A stretch of DNA of 64,000 bases from Rhizobacter koreensis (GCF_013366375.1 NZ_JABWMJ010000001.1:744001-808000); one strand, 5' to 3'; positions 46,875-57,132 are shown, counted from the stretch's first letter. The notes: generated from the letters alone by a model not told the origin. Numbers and translations: made by a program.

Positions 46875-48098
46875 ATGCCTTCGGAAGCCTTCAGCCTCAG
46901 GCGCATCGCCGTTCCCGCCTTCGGCCCCTCGCTGCTGTTCGGCATCGGCGACGGTGCCATCCTGCCGATCGTCGCCCTCAGCGCGCGCCAGCTCGGCGCC
47001 TCGGTGTCGCTCGCGGCACTGATCGTCACCCTGATCGGCATCGGCTCGATGCTGAGCAACATTCCGGCGTCGCTGCTGACCACCCGGTACGGCGAGCGCC
47101 GCGCGATCATCGGCGCCGCCATCTGGGGCGCGCTCGGCATGGCGCTCTGCATCGTGGTCGCCCACGTCGTCGCGCTCGCCGTCGGCGTGTTCATGGTCGG
47201 CATGGCGTCGGCGGTGTTCGGCCTCGCCCGCCAGAGCTATCTCACCGAGGCGGTGCCGATCGCGATGCGGGCGCGCGCGCTCTCGACGCTCGGCGGGGTG
47301 CTGCGCATCGGCCTCTTCATCGGGCCGTTCATCGCCGCCGGCGCGATCCACGCCGTCGGCATCGCGGGCGCGTACGGCGTCGGCATCGTCGCGCTCGTCG
47401 CGGCGGCGTGGCTGGCGCTGCGCATGCCCGACCTCGAAGCGCCCGAGCCGGTTCGGGTCGCGCCGCCCCAAGGCGACCCGACCAAGCCGCTCGCTGCCGC
47501 ACCGCCGACCTTGCGCGGCATGACCACGCATTACCGCAGCCTTTTCCTCACGGTGGGCATCGGCGTGATGCTGGTGATGGCGGTGCGCGCGTCTCGCCAG
47601 GTGGTGATTCCGCTCTGGGCCGACGCGGTCGGCCTCGACGCCGCGACCACGTCGATGATCTACGGCCTGTCGAGCGCCATCGACATGCTCGTCTTCTACC
47701 CGGCCGGCAAGGTGATGGACCAGCGCGGCCGCGTCATCGTCGCGGTGCCGTCGATGTTGATCATGGGCGTGGGGCTCGCGTTGATGCCGTTCACCCACGG
47801 CACCGCGACACTGCTGGTGGCGGCGCTGCTGATCGGCTTCGGCAACGGCATCGGCTCGGGGCTCGTGATGACGCTCGGCGCGGACTACTCGCCGTCGCCC
47901 GGCCGCGCGCACTTCCTGGGCATCTGGCGCCTGCTGGCGGACGTCGGCCTCGCGCTCGGGCCGATGCTGCTGTCGGCGGTCAGCGCGGCAGCGTCGCTCG
48001 CCGCCGGCATCTGGTCGACCGCCCTGCTCAGCTTCGCGGCCGCCGCGGTGCTGGGCTACTGGATCCCGATCACCAACCGGCGCTGGATCCGGCGCTGA
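46875..48098 (+). CDS. MFS transporter
   Basis: A 407-residue protein with 12 predicted helices. Motif A-like loops are seen (LLTTRYGERRAIIGAAIWGA; KVMDQRGRVIVAVPSMLI), with FGLARQSYLTEAVPIAMRAR in the first half. A long central loop (about 195-222) separates the two six-helix halves. The family is exporter-like; the substrate is unknown. It is divergent from the ABM gene. Confidence 0.88.
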   Translation: MPSEAFSLRRIAVPAFGPSLLFGIGDGAILPIVALSARQLGASVSLAALIVTLIGIGSMLSNIPASLLTTRYGERRAIIGAAIWGALGMALCIVVAHVVALAVGVFMVGMASAVFGLARQSYLTEAVPIAMRARALSTLGGVLRIGLFIGPFIAAGAIHAVGIAGAYGVGIVALVAAAWLALRMPDLEAPEPVRVAPPQGDPTKPLAAAPPTLRGMTTHYRSLFLTVGIGVMLVMAVRASRQVVIPLWADAVGLDAATTSMIYGLSSAIDMLVFYPAGKVMDQRGRVIVAVPSMLIMGVGLALMPFTHGTATLLVAALLIGFGNGIGSGLVMTLGADYSPSPGRAHFLGIWRLLADVGLALGPMLLSAVSAAASLAAGIWSTALLSFAAAAVLGYWIPITNRRWIRR

Positions 48099-48242
48099 GC
48101 CGCTCGTGCCAGCTTTACACGCCGCCTGTCCTTGTCCGGGCGGTTCGGGAGGGCCGCTTGCCAGCACTGCCTCTGGAGAAGCGGCACCTCGCGCGAGCGT
48201 CGCCGCCGTTTGTCTTCTCGAATTCACAGGAACCTGGCAAGC

Positions 48243-49751
48243 ATGTTGACGACGTCTTCTTTCAGCGCGCGGTCTCGCGCGGGTTGCGGCTCCGGCCGCC
48301 GTTTCTCGGCCGTGGCCTGCGGCGTGTTGTTCGGCGCCACCCTGCTGATCGCCGGCTGTGGCGGCGGAGGCGGCGGTGGTGACGACGGTGCGCCTGGCAG
48401 CGACAGTGGCGTCGGTTCCGGCACGGGTGGGTCGGGTGGCACGGGGGGAACCGGCGGCACCGGCGGGACGGGTGGCGGCGTCGGCTCCGGCAGCCCTGGC
48501 GCCGCCGTGACACTGTCGCCGAACGCGCTCGCCTTCTCCACATCGGTCGGCCTCCCGAGCGCCGCGCAGACGGTGACGCTGAGCAACGGCACGGGCAGCG
48601 CGCTGCCGGTCACCGGCGTCACCAGCAGCAGCGCCGTCTTCAACGTCGCCGGCGGTACCTGCACCACGTCACCCACGCTCGCGGCGGGGCAGAGCTGCAA
48701 TGTGCAGGTGACCTTCGTGCCGGTCACGGTCGGCGACGCAAGCGGCACCCTCACCATTGCGACCGGCGGTACGCCGGCGTCGCTGGCGGTGAACCTTTCC
48801 GGCACCGCGACCGCATCGACCGGGCCCGATCTGGTGACGAGCGTCACCCCGGCCACCTACCTGCAAGGCAGCGTCGAACGTGGGGCGTGGGATCTGCTGA
48901 TGGCCGCGCGTTCCGCATGCGGCTTCGGCCTGGTGCAGCAGGACACCCGGCTCGACACCGCCGCTGCCTCGCATGCCCGCTATCTGGCGCAGAACTCGAT
49001 CGATCGCAACGCCGCGGCGCTCGGCCCGTCCGAGGATCCAAGCTGGAGCTACTTCACCGGCGCGACGCCGACCGCGCGTGGCGGCGCAGCCGGCTTCCCG
49101 ACAGGGCAACCGGTGGTCGAGTCGTCGCATGCGCTCGGCCTGTTCTACGTCGCGGGGCAGAACCCGCCGCTCGCGTTGAACTCGAACACGGGGATCGCGT
49201 CCATGCGAGCCCTGCTGGAAAGCATCTACAACACCGCGAACCTCTTCACGCCGGCACGCGTCGGCGGCATTGCGGCAACGGCACCGGCGGGGCCGAGCCT
49301 CTCATTGCTCAGTCAGCAGCAGTTCCGGCTGGTCGTCGACTTCTCGACCACCGGCAATCCGCAGCGCCTCGGCAACGGCAACGTCGCGACGTGGCCGTGC
49401 GAGGGTGTGGGCGGCTTCAGCGGCGCGTTGGATCCGGCCAACGAGGTCCTCAACCCCTTCCCCGACGTGACCGGTCCGGTGAACTACGGCACGCCGATCT
49501 ATCTGCGGACCGACCTCGGCGCGACGCTCACGGTGCAGGCGGCGTCGCTGACGCGCATCGCCGACGCGAGTGCGGTGCCGCTGCGCAGCCTCACACGCGC
49601 GAACGACGCGAACAGCCAGCTCGGCAGTCACGAGGCGTTCCTGGTGCCGACCCAGCCGCTGCCGAGAGGCAGCACATACCGCCTGAACGCTACCGGCACG
49701 GCCAACGGCGTCGCGTTCACGAAGTCGTTCACGTTCGCGACGGCGCCGTGA
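48243..49751 (+). CDS. Lipoprotein with Gly-rich linker, choice-of-anchor and CAP-like domains
   Basis: A 502-residue lipoprotein. The lipobox ends LLIAGC, followed by a GGGGGGGDD tract and a GGTGGTGGTGG linker (to about 85). A beta-sandwich domain (about 88-195: LSPNALAFSTSVGLPSAAQT, TCTTSPTLAAGQSCNVQVTF) resembles the ASPM-SPD-2-Hydin choice-of-anchor D type. It leads into a region starting ERGAWDLLMAARSACGFGLV that looks like an SCP/CAP domain. The C-terminal 90 residues are beta-rich. Probably surface-exposed; the CAP assignment is moderate. AGGAAC precedes the ATG. Confidence 0.75.
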   Translation: MLTTSSFSARSRAGCGSGRRFSAVACGVLFGATLLIAGCGGGGGGGDDGAPGSDSGVGSGTGGSGGTGGTGGTGGTGGGVGSGSPGAAVTLSPNALAFSTSVGLPSAAQTVTLSNGTGSALPVTGVTSSSAVFNVAGGTCTTSPTLAAGQSCNVQVTFVPVTVGDASGTLTIATGGTPASLAVNLSGTATASTGPDLVTSVTPATYLQGSVERGAWDLLMAARSACGFGLVQQDTRLDTAAASHARYLAQNSIDRNAAALGPSEDPSWSYFTGATPTARGGAAGFPTGQPVVESSHALGLFYVAGQNPPLALNSNTGIASMRALLESIYNTANLFTPARVGGIAATAPAGPSLSLLSQQQFRLVVDFSTTGNPQRLGNGNVATWPCEGVGGFSGALDPANEVLNPFPDVTGPVNYGTPIYLRTDLGATLTVQAASLTRIADASAVPLRSLTRANDANSQLGSHEAFLVPTQPLPRGSTYRLNATGTANGVAFTKSFTFATAP

Positions 49752-49757
49752 CGGTGA

Positions 49758-49788
49758 GAGCGGGCCGGCACCGCGCGCGGGCCCGCTC
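49758..49788. terminator. Hairpin between convergent CAP lipoprotein and copA
   Basis: GAGCGGGCC and GGCCCGCTC form a 9-bp stem with a 13-base loop in the 63-base convergent gap. There is no T-tract; probably a shared factor-independent-like stop or mRNA end stabiliser. Confidence 0.5.
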
Positions 49789-49814
49789 CCGCCCCGTCGC
49801 GGGCGTCGTGCCAC

Positions 49815-52430
49815 TCAGGTCGCGGTCTCGCGCCGCGCGGCCAGCCGCAGCGCGTTCCCGATCACCGATGCCGAGCTGAGGCTCATCGCGAGCGCGGCGA
49901 GCATCGGCGACAGCAGCCAGCCGGTGACGGGGTAGAGCACGCCGGCGGCGAGCGGAATGCCGATCGCGTTGTAGACGAACGCGAACGCCAGGTTCTGCTT
50001 CATGTTGGCGACCGTGTCGCTCGACAGGCGGCGCGCGATCGCGACTCCGCGCAGGTCGCCCTTGACCAGCGTGACCGGGGCGCTGTTCATCGCGACGTCG
50101 GTGCCGCTGCCCATCGCGATGCCGACGTCGGCCTGCGCGAGCGCCGGCGCGTCGTTGATGCCGTCGCCGGCCATCGCGACGACGCGGCCCTCGCGCTGCA
50201 GGCGCTCGACGAGCGCGAGCTTGTCGGCCGGCGTGACGTCGCCGTGCACCTCGTCGATGCCGAGCGTGCGGCCGACCGCCTGCGCGGTGGCTGCGCCGTC
50301 GCCGCTCGCCATCAGCACGCGAACGCCCGCCGCGCGCAGGTCGGCCAGGGCGTCGGGCGTGGTCGCCTTCACGCGGTCGGTGATCGCGAGCAGGCCGGCG
50401 AGGCGTCCGTCGACGGCGACGTGGACCACGCTGGCGCCGCCCGCGCGGCGGCGCGCGGCCTCGTCGGCGAGCGCTTCGGTCCCGATGCCGTCGGCCGCCA
50501 TCAGCGCCGCGCTGCCGAGCACGACCGGGCGGCCGCCTAGCGTGGCGCGGACGCCGCTGCCGGTGCCGGACTCGAAGCCGTCGGCGCGCTCGAGCGCGAG
50601 GCCGCGCTCGCGTGCCGCCGCGACGATCGCTGCCGCCAGCGGGTGCTCGCTCGCCTGGTCGACGCTGGCGGCAATGCGCAGCACCTCGGCGGCGTCGAAG
50701 CCGGGCGCCGCCAGCACGGCGTCGAGCGCCGGCCTGCCTTCGGTCAGGGTGCCGGTCTTGTCGACCACCAGCGTGTCCACGCGGCGCAGGTGCTCGATCG
50801 CGGCGGCGTCGCGGAACAGGATGCCGCGCCGCGCCGCGTTGCCCGTGGCGACCATGATCGACATCGGCGTCGCGAGGCCGAGCGCGCACGGGCACGCGAT
50901 GATCAACACCGCGACCCCGTTGATGAGGCCATGGACCCAGCTCGGCTCGGGGCCGAACACGCCCCAGGCGAAGAAGGTCGCGACGGCGATCGCGACCACC
51001 GCGACGACGAACACGCCGGCCACGCGGTCGGCCATGCGCTGCAGCGGCGCCTTGCTGCGCTGGGCCTGCGCGACGAGCTGCACGATCTGCGCGAGCACGG
51101 TCTGCGAGCCGACCTTGTCGGCGCGCATGACGAGCGCGCCGGTCGTGTTCTGGGTCGCGCCGATCAGCGCATCGCCGGGCCGCTTGGCGACCGGCAGCGG
51201 CTCGCCGGTCAGCATCGACTCGTCGACCGCGCTCGCGCCCTCGAGCACCACGCCGTCGACCGGCACCGTCTCGCCGGGCCGCACGCGCAGGCGGTTGCCG
51301 ACGTGCACGTGGGTGAGCGGGATGTCCTCCTCGCCGCCGTCGTCGGCGATGCGGCGCGCGGTCCTGGGCGCGAGGCCGAGCAGCGACCTGATCGCGGCCG
51401 AGGTCTGCGAGCGCGCCTTCAGCTCGAGCAGCTGGCCCAGCAGGGTCAGCGAGACGATCACCGCGGCGGCCTCGAAGTACACCGCGACGCGGCCCATCGA
51501 CGCGAACGAGGACGGGAACACGCCCGGCGCGAGCGTCGCGACCGCGCTGTGGACGAACGCGGCGCCGGTGCCGATGCCGATCAGCGTCCACATGTTGGGA
51601 CTGCGGTTGACCAGCGACTGCCATGCGCGCTGGAAGAACGGCGCGCCGGCCCAGCCGACGACCGGCAGCGTGAGCAGCAACTCGACCCAGCTCTGCGTCT
51701 GGGGTGCGAACCAGCCCAGGCGGTGCCCGGCCATCGCGAGCACCGCGACTGCGAGCGTGAATGGCAGGCTCCACCAGAAGCGGCGCCGGAAGTCGACGAG
51801 TTCGGGGTGCTCGCCCTCGTCGAGCGTCGGCATCTCGGGCTCGAGCGCCATGCCGCACTTCGGGCAGTCGCCCGGATGGTCCTGCCGCACCTCCGGGTGC
51901 ATCGGGCAGGTGTACAGGGTGCCGGGCGGCGCGTCGACGACGGCGGCGGCACCGTGGTTGGCGTGGCCGCGGTGCGCGCAGCAGCCGTGCGCGTCGGCAG
52001 GGGCGGCCCCGGCATGGCCATGGCCGGCGTCGGCGTGATGGGCGGCGTTTGCGTGCTTGCCACGGCCGTGCCGCGCAACCGGCGCCGCAGCGGTGGCGTG
52101 ACCTTGGTGGCCCACATGCGAGTCGCGCGACCGTGCAGCAGCGCCATGGCCGGGATCGGGCGTCGCGGCACTGGCGCGGACGCAGCACGATCCGCCCGGC
52201 GCCGCCGCCGTCTCGGCGCTCGCGCGCGCCTTCGCCGCGGCACGCGACACGTAGGTCGCGGGATCGGCCGCGAACCGGGCCTTGCAGCCGGCGCAGCAGA
52301 AGCGCAGCGTCCGTCCTTCGTACTCGAGCACGTGCTTCGACTGCGGGCCGACGCTCATGCCGCAGACGGGGTCCTGGGCAGGGTCCAGCAGCGGTGCGGA
52401 TGCGGAGACAGGGGTTTCGAGGCGGTTCAT
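49815..52430 (-). CDS. copA: Copper-type P1B-ATPase with YHS and His-rich N-terminus
   Basis: An 871-residue transporter. N-terminal YHS domain ([29 protein letters not shown]), then a His/Ala-rich linker ([20 protein letters not shown]) and a heavy-metal binding motif [20 protein letters not shown]. The ATPase core has [26 protein letters not shown] (CPC metal site), [21 protein letters not shown] and [13 protein letters not shown] with this core is copper-type (CopA/CopB); silver is possible. ATG 52430 has AAGGG at good spacing; ATG 52439 is an alternative. It is driven by the divergent MerR-type promoter. Confidence 0.92.
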   Translation of the reverse strand: MNRLETPVSASAPLLDPAQDPVCGMSVGPQSKHVLEYEGRTLRFCCAGCKARFAADPATYVSRAAAKARASAETAAAPGGSCCVRASAATPDPGHGAAARSRDSHVGHQGHATAAAPVARHGRGKHANAAHHADAGHGHAGAAPADAHGCCAHRGHANHGAAAVVDAPPGTLYTCPMHPEVRQDHPGDCPKCGMALEPEMPTLDEGEHPELVDFRRRFWWSLPFTLAVAVLAMAGHRLGWFAPQTQSWVELLLTLPVVGWAGAPFFQRAWQSLVNRSPNMWTLIGIGTGAAFVHSAVATLAPGVFPSSFASMGRVAVYFEAAAVIVSLTLLGQLLELKARSQTSAAIRSLLGLAPRTARRIADDGGEEDIPLTHVHVGNRLRVRPGETVPVDGVVLEGASAVDESMLTGEPLPVAKRPGDALIGATQNTTGALVMRADKVGSQTVLAQIVQLVAQAQRSKAPLQRMADRVAGVFVVAVVAIAVATFFAWGVFGPEPSWVHGLINGVAVLIIACPCALGLATPMSIMVATGNAARRGILFRDAAAIEHLRRVDTLVVDKTGTLTEGRPALDAVLAAPGFDAAEVLRIAASVDQASEHPLAAAIVAAARERGLALERADGFESGTGSGVRATLGGRPVVLGSAALMAADGIGTEALADEAARRRAGGASVVHVAVDGRLAGLLAITDRVKATTPDALADLRAAGVRVLMASGDGAATAQAVGRTLGIDEVHGDVTPADKLALVERLQREGRVVAMAGDGINDAPALAQADVGIAMGSGTDVAMNSAPVTLVKGDLRGVAIARRLSSDTVANMKQNLAFAFVYNAIGIPLAAGVLYPVTGWLLSPMLAALAMSLSSASVIGNALRLAARRETAT

Positions 52431-52460
52431 CACGGGCATCCCTTGATCGGCGATGGCGTG

Positions 52461-52492
52461 AGCTTAGACTCCGTAGTGCACCCCAGAGTCAA
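52461..52492 (-). promoter_or_regulatory. MerR-type operator/promoter for copA
   Basis: On the minus strand TTGACT (52487-52492) and TAAGCT (52461-52466) are separated by 20 bases, the overlong spacing typical of MerR-activated promoters. The spacer contains the dyad ACTC(tggggtgcactacg)GAGT (52468-52489). It lies between divergent copA and the merR-like gene, so it probably controls both. Confidence 0.75.
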
Positions 52493-52535
52493 GCGCTATT
52501 CCATGCAGGCGGCGGGGCGGCAACGGGAGCTTGCA

Positions 52536-52943
52536 ATGAGCGAACTGGCGACCATGCAGGACCTCACGATCGGGCGTCTCGCCAGGGCGGCGGGCGTCGG
52601 CGTCGAGACGATCCGCTACTACCAGCAACGCGGGCTGCTGCCGGTGCCCGAGAGCCGCGGCGCGTTCCGGCACTACCCGCCTCAGGTGGTGCAGCGGATC
52701 GGTTTCATCAAGCGCGCGCAGGAGCTCGGCTTCTCCCTCGGCGAGATCGCCGAGCTGCTGCGGCTCGAGGATGGCAGCGAGCGCGGCTCGATCCGCCGCG
52801 TCGCCGCCGACCGCCTGGCGCAGATCGAGACCAAGCTCGCCGACCTGCGTCGCATGCAACGCGCGCTGCGTCACCTGGTCGACGCGTGCGAGCACACCGG
52901 TCTCGAGCAGCCGTGCCCGATCATCGCGACGCTGGCGCGGTGA
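52536..52943 (+). CDS. MerR-family metal-responsive regulator
   Basis: A 135-residue MerR protein. The winged HTH is LTIGRLARAAGVGVETIRYY then QQRGLLPVP, and FIKRAQELGFSLGEIAELLR is typical of the mercury-type branch. Cys118 and Cys127 (LVDACEH, PCPII) match MerR Cys117 and Cys126, but the Cys82 position is Arg83. It is therefore not a standard Hg(II) sensor. ATG 52536 has GGGAG in front; an upstream ATG at 52503 is possible. Its stop overlaps chrA, so copA and chrA are linked to one regulator. Confidence 0.88.
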   Translation: MSELATMQDLTIGRLARAAGVGVETIRYYQQRGLLPVPESRGAFRHYPPQVVQRIGFIKRAQELGFSLGEIAELLRLEDGSERGSIRRVAADRLAQIETKLADLRRMQRALRHLVDACEHTGLEQPCPIIATLAR

Positions 52944-54349
52944 GCGACCTGGGGTCGCGAGCGGCAGCGCGCGCGGACGACACGTCGCGGGCGGCGCCGC
53001 CCGAAGCCGGCCCGCCGCGCGCGACCGCACCCTCGTTCCGTCGCGCCCTTGCGTTCTGGCTCAAGCTCGGCTGCATCAGCTTCGGCGGCCCGGCCGGGCA
53101 GATCGCGATCATGCACCGCGAGCTCGTCGAGCAGCGTCGCTGGATCGGCGAGCGCCGCTTTCTGCACGCGCTCAACTACTGCATGCTGCTGCCCGGCCCC
53201 GAAGCGCAGCAGCTCGCCACCTACATCGGCTGGCTGATGCACGGCGTGCGCGGCGGCATTGCCGCCGGCGCGCTGTTCGTGCTGCCGTCGTTCGTCGTCC
53301 TCGTCGGGCTCGCGTGGCTGTACGTGGCGCACGGGACCCTGCCGCTCGTCGCCGGCGTGTTCTATGGCCTCAAGCCCGCGGTGGTCGCGCTCGTGCTGCA
53401 CGCGGCGCACCGCATCGGGCGGCGGACCCTGACTCACCCGGGCCTGGTCGCGATCGCTGCGGCGGCGTTCGTCGCGCTGCGCCTGGGCGCGCCGTTCCCG
53501 CTGCTGATCGGGGTGGCCGCGCTGCTCGGCGCGATCGGTGCGCGTGTCGCGCCGACGGTCTTCGCGCCACGGCCGAGCGGGGTCAGCGCTGCCGCTGCCG
53601 AGGCCCGACAGGCGCCGGCGCTGATCGACGACGCGGCGCCGCCCCCGCCGCACGCGCGTCACTCGGCCGTGCGGTTCGCGGGTGTCGTCGGAACCGGTCT
53701 CGTGCTGTGGGCCGGCCTCATCGGCTCGCTGCTCGCGCTGTTCGGCCCCGCCGGCACGCTGACCCGCATGGCGTGGTTCTTCACCAAGGCGGCGCTGCTG
53801 ACCTTCGGCGGCGCCTACGCGGTGCTGCCTTACGTGGTGCAGGGCGCCGTCGAGCAGCACCAGTGGATCGGCGCCACCCAGATGATCGACGGCCTCGCGC
53901 TCGGCGAGACGACGCCCGGCCCGCTGATCATGGTGGTGACGTTCATCGGCTTCGTCGGCGGCTGGTTCGCCGCGACGTTCGGCGCCGAGGCGCGCTTCGC
54001 CGCCGGGCTCGCCGCGGCCGCGGTCGTGACGGCGGTGACCTTCCTGCCGTCGTTCGTCTTCATCCTGACCGGCGGTCCGCTCGTCGAAGCGACGCACGGG
54101 CGGCTCGGCTTCACGGCGCCGCTCACCGCGATCACCGCCGCGGTCGTCGGCGTGATCGTCAACCTGGCGCTGTTCTTCGCCGGGCACGTGCTGTGGCCGC
54201 AGGGCCTCGCCGGCCCGATCGACCTCGGTGCGGCTGCGATCGCGCTCGGCGCCGCGATCGCGCTGTTCCGCTTCGGCGTCGGTGTGCTGCCTCTGCTCGC
54301 GGCGTGTGCGGCAGCGGGTGTGCTGCTGCAGGCGTTGCCGGTCGGCTGA
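52940..54349 (+). CDS. chrA: Chromate transporter ChrA (two-domain)
   Basis: A 469-residue membrane protein with two CHR domains. The first has ALAFWLKLGCISFGGPAGQI, HALNYCMLLPGPEAQQLATY and IGWLMHGVRGGIAAGALFVL. The second has WFFTKAALLTFGGAYAVLPY and MIDGLALGETTPGPLIMVV. This is the long ChrA type that exports chromate. GTG start overlaps the merR-like stop by four bases. Residues 165-235 form a linker with a Pro-rich stretch. Confidence 0.92.
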   Translation: MSDLGSRAAARADDTSRAAPPEAGPPRATAPSFRRALAFWLKLGCISFGGPAGQIAIMHRELVEQRRWIGERRFLHALNYCMLLPGPEAQQLATYIGWLMHGVRGGIAAGALFVLPSFVVLVGLAWLYVAHGTLPLVAGVFYGLKPAVVALVLHAAHRIGRRTLTHPGLVAIAAAAFVALRLGAPFPLLIGVAALLGAIGARVAPTVFAPRPSGVSAAAAEARQAPALIDDAAPPPPHARHSAVRFAGVVGTGLVLWAGLIGSLLALFGPAGTLTRMAWFFTKAALLTFGGAYAVLPYVVQGAVEQHQWIGATQMIDGLALGETTPGPLIMVVTFIGFVGGWFAATFGAEARFAAGLAAAAVVTAVTFLPSFVFILTGGPLVEATHGRLGFTAPLTAITAAVVGVIVNLALFFAGHVLWPQGLAGPIDLGAAAIALGAAIALFRFGVGVLPLLAACAAAGVLLQALPVG

Positions 54350-54432
54350 CCGCCGCGGCCTGCCGACCCCTTATCGGCCGCAGGGCCGCACGACCCGCCG
54401 TCCACGCGCGGCGCCGGCCTCGCGGCGCTGCC

Positions 54433-56286
54433 TCACGGGTTCGTGCACACGTAGCTGCTCGGGTTGTTCTGAGCGGCGAGGGCGGCCGCGCTGGTGCCCG
54501 TCGCGCCGATGTAGTGCGCGTACTGCGGGTACGGGCAGAGTGGCCGCACCCGCGTGGTCGCTCCCGCGGGCAGTGCCCAGCCGAACGCCGCCGGTGCCGC
54601 GGGGCTCGACTGCGCGACGATGCGGTCGGGCGCCTGCCCCTTCTCGAGCCAGTTCACCAGCGCGGTGAACACCGGCACGTTGTCGGTGGCGGGGCCGCCC
54701 GAGCAGTGGTTCATGCCGGGAATGCCGAACAGCCGCACGAAGTCGCGCGGGTTGCCGTTGGCCGAGTTCCCGCTCAGCGAGTCGATCCAGCGCGCCGTGT
54801 ACTTGAACGAGAACACCGGGTCGGCGAGACCGTGGTACAGGATCATCCTGCCGCCGCGCGCCTTGAACGCCGAGAGGTCCGTCGAGTGCGTGCCCATGAA
54901 GTCGATCGGCGCGACCGGATAGGTGGCGCTGGTCGCGCTGATCTTGGGGGCGTCGGTGTCGAAATTGAAGTTGAGCTGGTACTGCACCAGCGAGTTCGCG
55001 GTTCCGAGGCCGAGCGTCGGCGGGGTCGTGAAGATCAGCGGCCCCGCCCCGCCACCGAGGGTGACGTTGATCGCGGTGTTGGTGCCGGTGGTGCTGTAGG
55101 CGCCGGTCTTCCACGCCAGCCAGCCCGGCGCGCCGATGCCCGGGTCCCACGGCCAGTCGCTGTAGAGCGCGGTGCCGGCGCTGTTGCGTGCGCCGGCCAT
55201 CACGCGCTGCAGCGCGGTCGCCTGCACGGACGACAGGCATTCGGCGGGTGCACCCGCCGTGCCGCAGGTGACCCGGCTCAGGTCGAAATTGCACGGCTTG
55301 TTGGTCATGCCGTCGGCCAGCCCGTCGGCGGCGTCGCACTGCGCGAGAACGGCCTGCTGCAACGCGGTCCATTGCGCCGGGCGGATCGCGGCATTGAGCA
55401 GCGGCGTGGTGCCGGCGCCCGGACCGGTGGTCTCGAAGAGGTTCTGCGCACGGGCTGCGCTCGCGAACTGCTGGGTGTCCCACGCCTCGGCGAGCCACGC
55501 CTTGGGCAGGTCGGAGCCGGGGTCGCCGGCGACGACGCCGTCGAACTCGCTGCCGAAGCGCTGCGCGACCATCATCGCCTCGCGGCCGCCTTCGGAGCAG
55601 CCCGCGAAATAGGAGTGCGTCTGCGCCTTGCCGTAGTAGCGCTCGATCAGCTTGTTGGCGAGCTGCTTGGTCAGACCAATCCCGTTGTAGCCGAAGTCGA
55701 GGCGGGCCTGGTTGTCGAGCCCGAAGGCGGCGGTGCCGCCGTTGGCCGGATCGTTGTTGGTGGCGTTGCTGTGGCCGGTGTCGGTCGACGCGGTCGCGTA
55801 GCCGGCCAGCAACGGGTTGACCGCCTCGCCGTTGGTGACCGTGCCCGTCGTGTTGGGGATCGAGCCGTTGCTGCCGCCGCCGCCCGCGAAGAAGAGGTTG
55901 CCGTTCCACGTGCTCGGCAGGTTGACCTGGAACGCGATCGCATAGGTGGCGACCGCCTCGGTCTGCCCGGCGACCCGGTTGCCGACGCGGCCGCCGTTGA
56001 TCGTTCCGACCACTGCGCAGTACGGCCGATAGTTGCCGCTGGCGTCGGTGGTGGCGGTACTTCGCAAGGTCGCCGAGGTGATCGCGACCTGCATGCCCGG
56101 GCTCGAGAGCGCGCTGGCGAGCGGCGCCAGCGCGCTGCAGCCGCCGAGCGGATCGGGGTTGTTCAGCAGCGCGGCCGGCGCGGGCGACTCGTCGTCGTCG
56201 TCGTGGCCGCCGCCGCCGCAGCCGGCGGCGAGCGCCGCCGCGGTAGCGACCGCGAACAGGGAGCGAAGCTTCAGAAGCGAATGCAT
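54433..56286 (-). CDS. Tannase/feruloyl-esterase-family lipoprotein
   Basis: A 617-residue exported esterase. The lipobox LAAGC (Cys23) is followed by a GGGGHDDDDE linker. The CS-D-HC motif of the family is intact: AGCSEGGREAMM (Cys230-Ser231), YHGLADPVFSFKY (Asp) and PGMNHCSGGPATDN (His-Cys). The lid region has extra cysteines. These enzymes cut aromatic ester bonds in tannins, feruloylated polymers or MHET-like esters; the substrate is unknown. A lipid anchor is unusual for the family. Unlike the paralogs at 58105 and 60099 it lacks their N-terminal domain. GAGGTA precedes the ATG. Confidence 0.9.
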   Translation of the reverse strand: MHSLLKLRSLFAVATAAALAAGCGGGGHDDDDESPAPAALLNNPDPLGGCSALAPLASALSSPGMQVAITSATLRSTATTDASGNYRPYCAVVGTINGGRVGNRVAGQTEAVATYAIAFQVNLPSTWNGNLFFAGGGGSNGSIPNTTGTVTNGEAVNPLLAGYATASTDTGHSNATNNDPANGGTAAFGLDNQARLDFGYNGIGLTKQLANKLIERYYGKAQTHSYFAGCSEGGREAMMVAQRFGSEFDGVVAGDPGSDLPKAWLAEAWDTQQFASAARAQNLFETTGPGAGTTPLLNAAIRPAQWTALQQAVLAQCDAADGLADGMTNKPCNFDLSRVTCGTAGAPAECLSSVQATALQRVMAGARNSAGTALYSDWPWDPGIGAPGWLAWKTGAYSTTGTNTAINVTLGGGAGPLIFTTPPTLGLGTANSLVQYQLNFNFDTDAPKISATSATYPVAPIDFMGTHSTDLSAFKARGGRMILYHGLADPVFSFKYTARWIDSLSGNSANGNPRDFVRLFGIPGMNHCSGGPATDNVPVFTALVNWLEKGQAPDRIVAQSSPAAPAAFGWALPAGATTRVRPLCPYPQYAHYIGATGTSAAALAAQNNPSSYVCTNP

Positions 56287-56536
56287 GCGGGTACCTCGGG
56301 GACGTTGCCAGCCGGCGGGGAGCGCGGGGTGCGAAGCAATGTAGTTCGCGCCTCGAAGGGCCTCTTCTGGTGGATACCCGTGGCTGCCGTCGCGGCGGTG
56401 GCGAAGCGCTCGACGCATGCCATCTCTTTCAAGGATTGAACGATCACCGCCGATGCATGGCAGAGGCGAACGGCGACCGGCCCGAGGCGCGGCCGCGCAT
56501 GCCGGACGGCTGCAACAATGCGCCGGAGCCGCTGCC

Positions 56537-57031
56537 ATGGACATCCGCAAAGCACGCCCTTCCGCTGCCGGTGAACCGCGGGACGCGACGCCGGCCGGCG
56601 GCCTCGGCGAAGCGCGCCTGCAGCACCTCATCGGCTACCAGGTCGCGCAGGCCGCGATCGTCACCTTCGGCGTGTTCGAGCGGCTGGTCGGCGGGCCGAT
56701 GGAGCTGCGGCCGGTCGAGTACACCATCCTCACGCTGATCGACGAGAACCCCGGCGGGTCGCCGGCGCAGCTTTCGAAGGCGCTCGCGGTGACGCCGCCC
56801 AACATCACGTCGTGGGTCGACAAGCTCGAACGGCGCGGGCTCGTCGCACGCGAGCGCAACCTGCGCGATCGCCGCGGTCGGCACCTGCGCACCACCGAGG
56901 CGGGCGCGGCGCTCGTCAGGGAAGCGACCGCGCGCCTGCTCGAGGGCGAACGCGAGACGCTGTCGACGCTGACGCCGGGTGAGCGGCTCATCCTCGGCGA
57001 GTTGCTGCACAAGGTCGCTCGGCTGCGCTGA
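56537..57031 (+). CDS. MarR-family transcriptional regulator
   Basis: A 164-residue MarR protein. The winged HTH reads LRPVEYTILTLIDENPGGSP, AQLSKALAVTPPNITSWVDK and LERRGLVARERNLRDRRGRH, with the Asp-Arg wing motif. Such regulators commonly respond to aromatic acids. It lies between the tannase lipoprotein (divergent, 250 bases) and the PEP-CTERM/tannase genes, so it may control esterase expression, which is inference. Confidence 0.9.
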   Translation: MDIRKARPSAAGEPRDATPAGGLGEARLQHLIGYQVAQAAIVTFGVFERLVGGPMELRPVEYTILTLIDENPGGSPAQLSKALAVTPPNITSWVDKLERRGLVARERNLRDRRGRHLRTTEAGAALVREATARLLEGERETLSTLTPGERLILGELLHKVARLR

Positions 57032-57132
57032 CGCGCGCACGCGAGGCGCCGCGCCGGCTGAGCGCGCCGGTGCGGCCGACCGATGAAGTCGCCGGTGTCG
57101 CAGCCCGTCGCGCTTCGGCGGACGGTTCGCTC

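Noticed and set aside
52771..56439. Plus-strand open frame of about 1220 codons
   Set aside because: It runs in a wrong frame through merR/chrA and antisense to a tannase with intact catalytic motifs; low-complexity Arg/Ala content.
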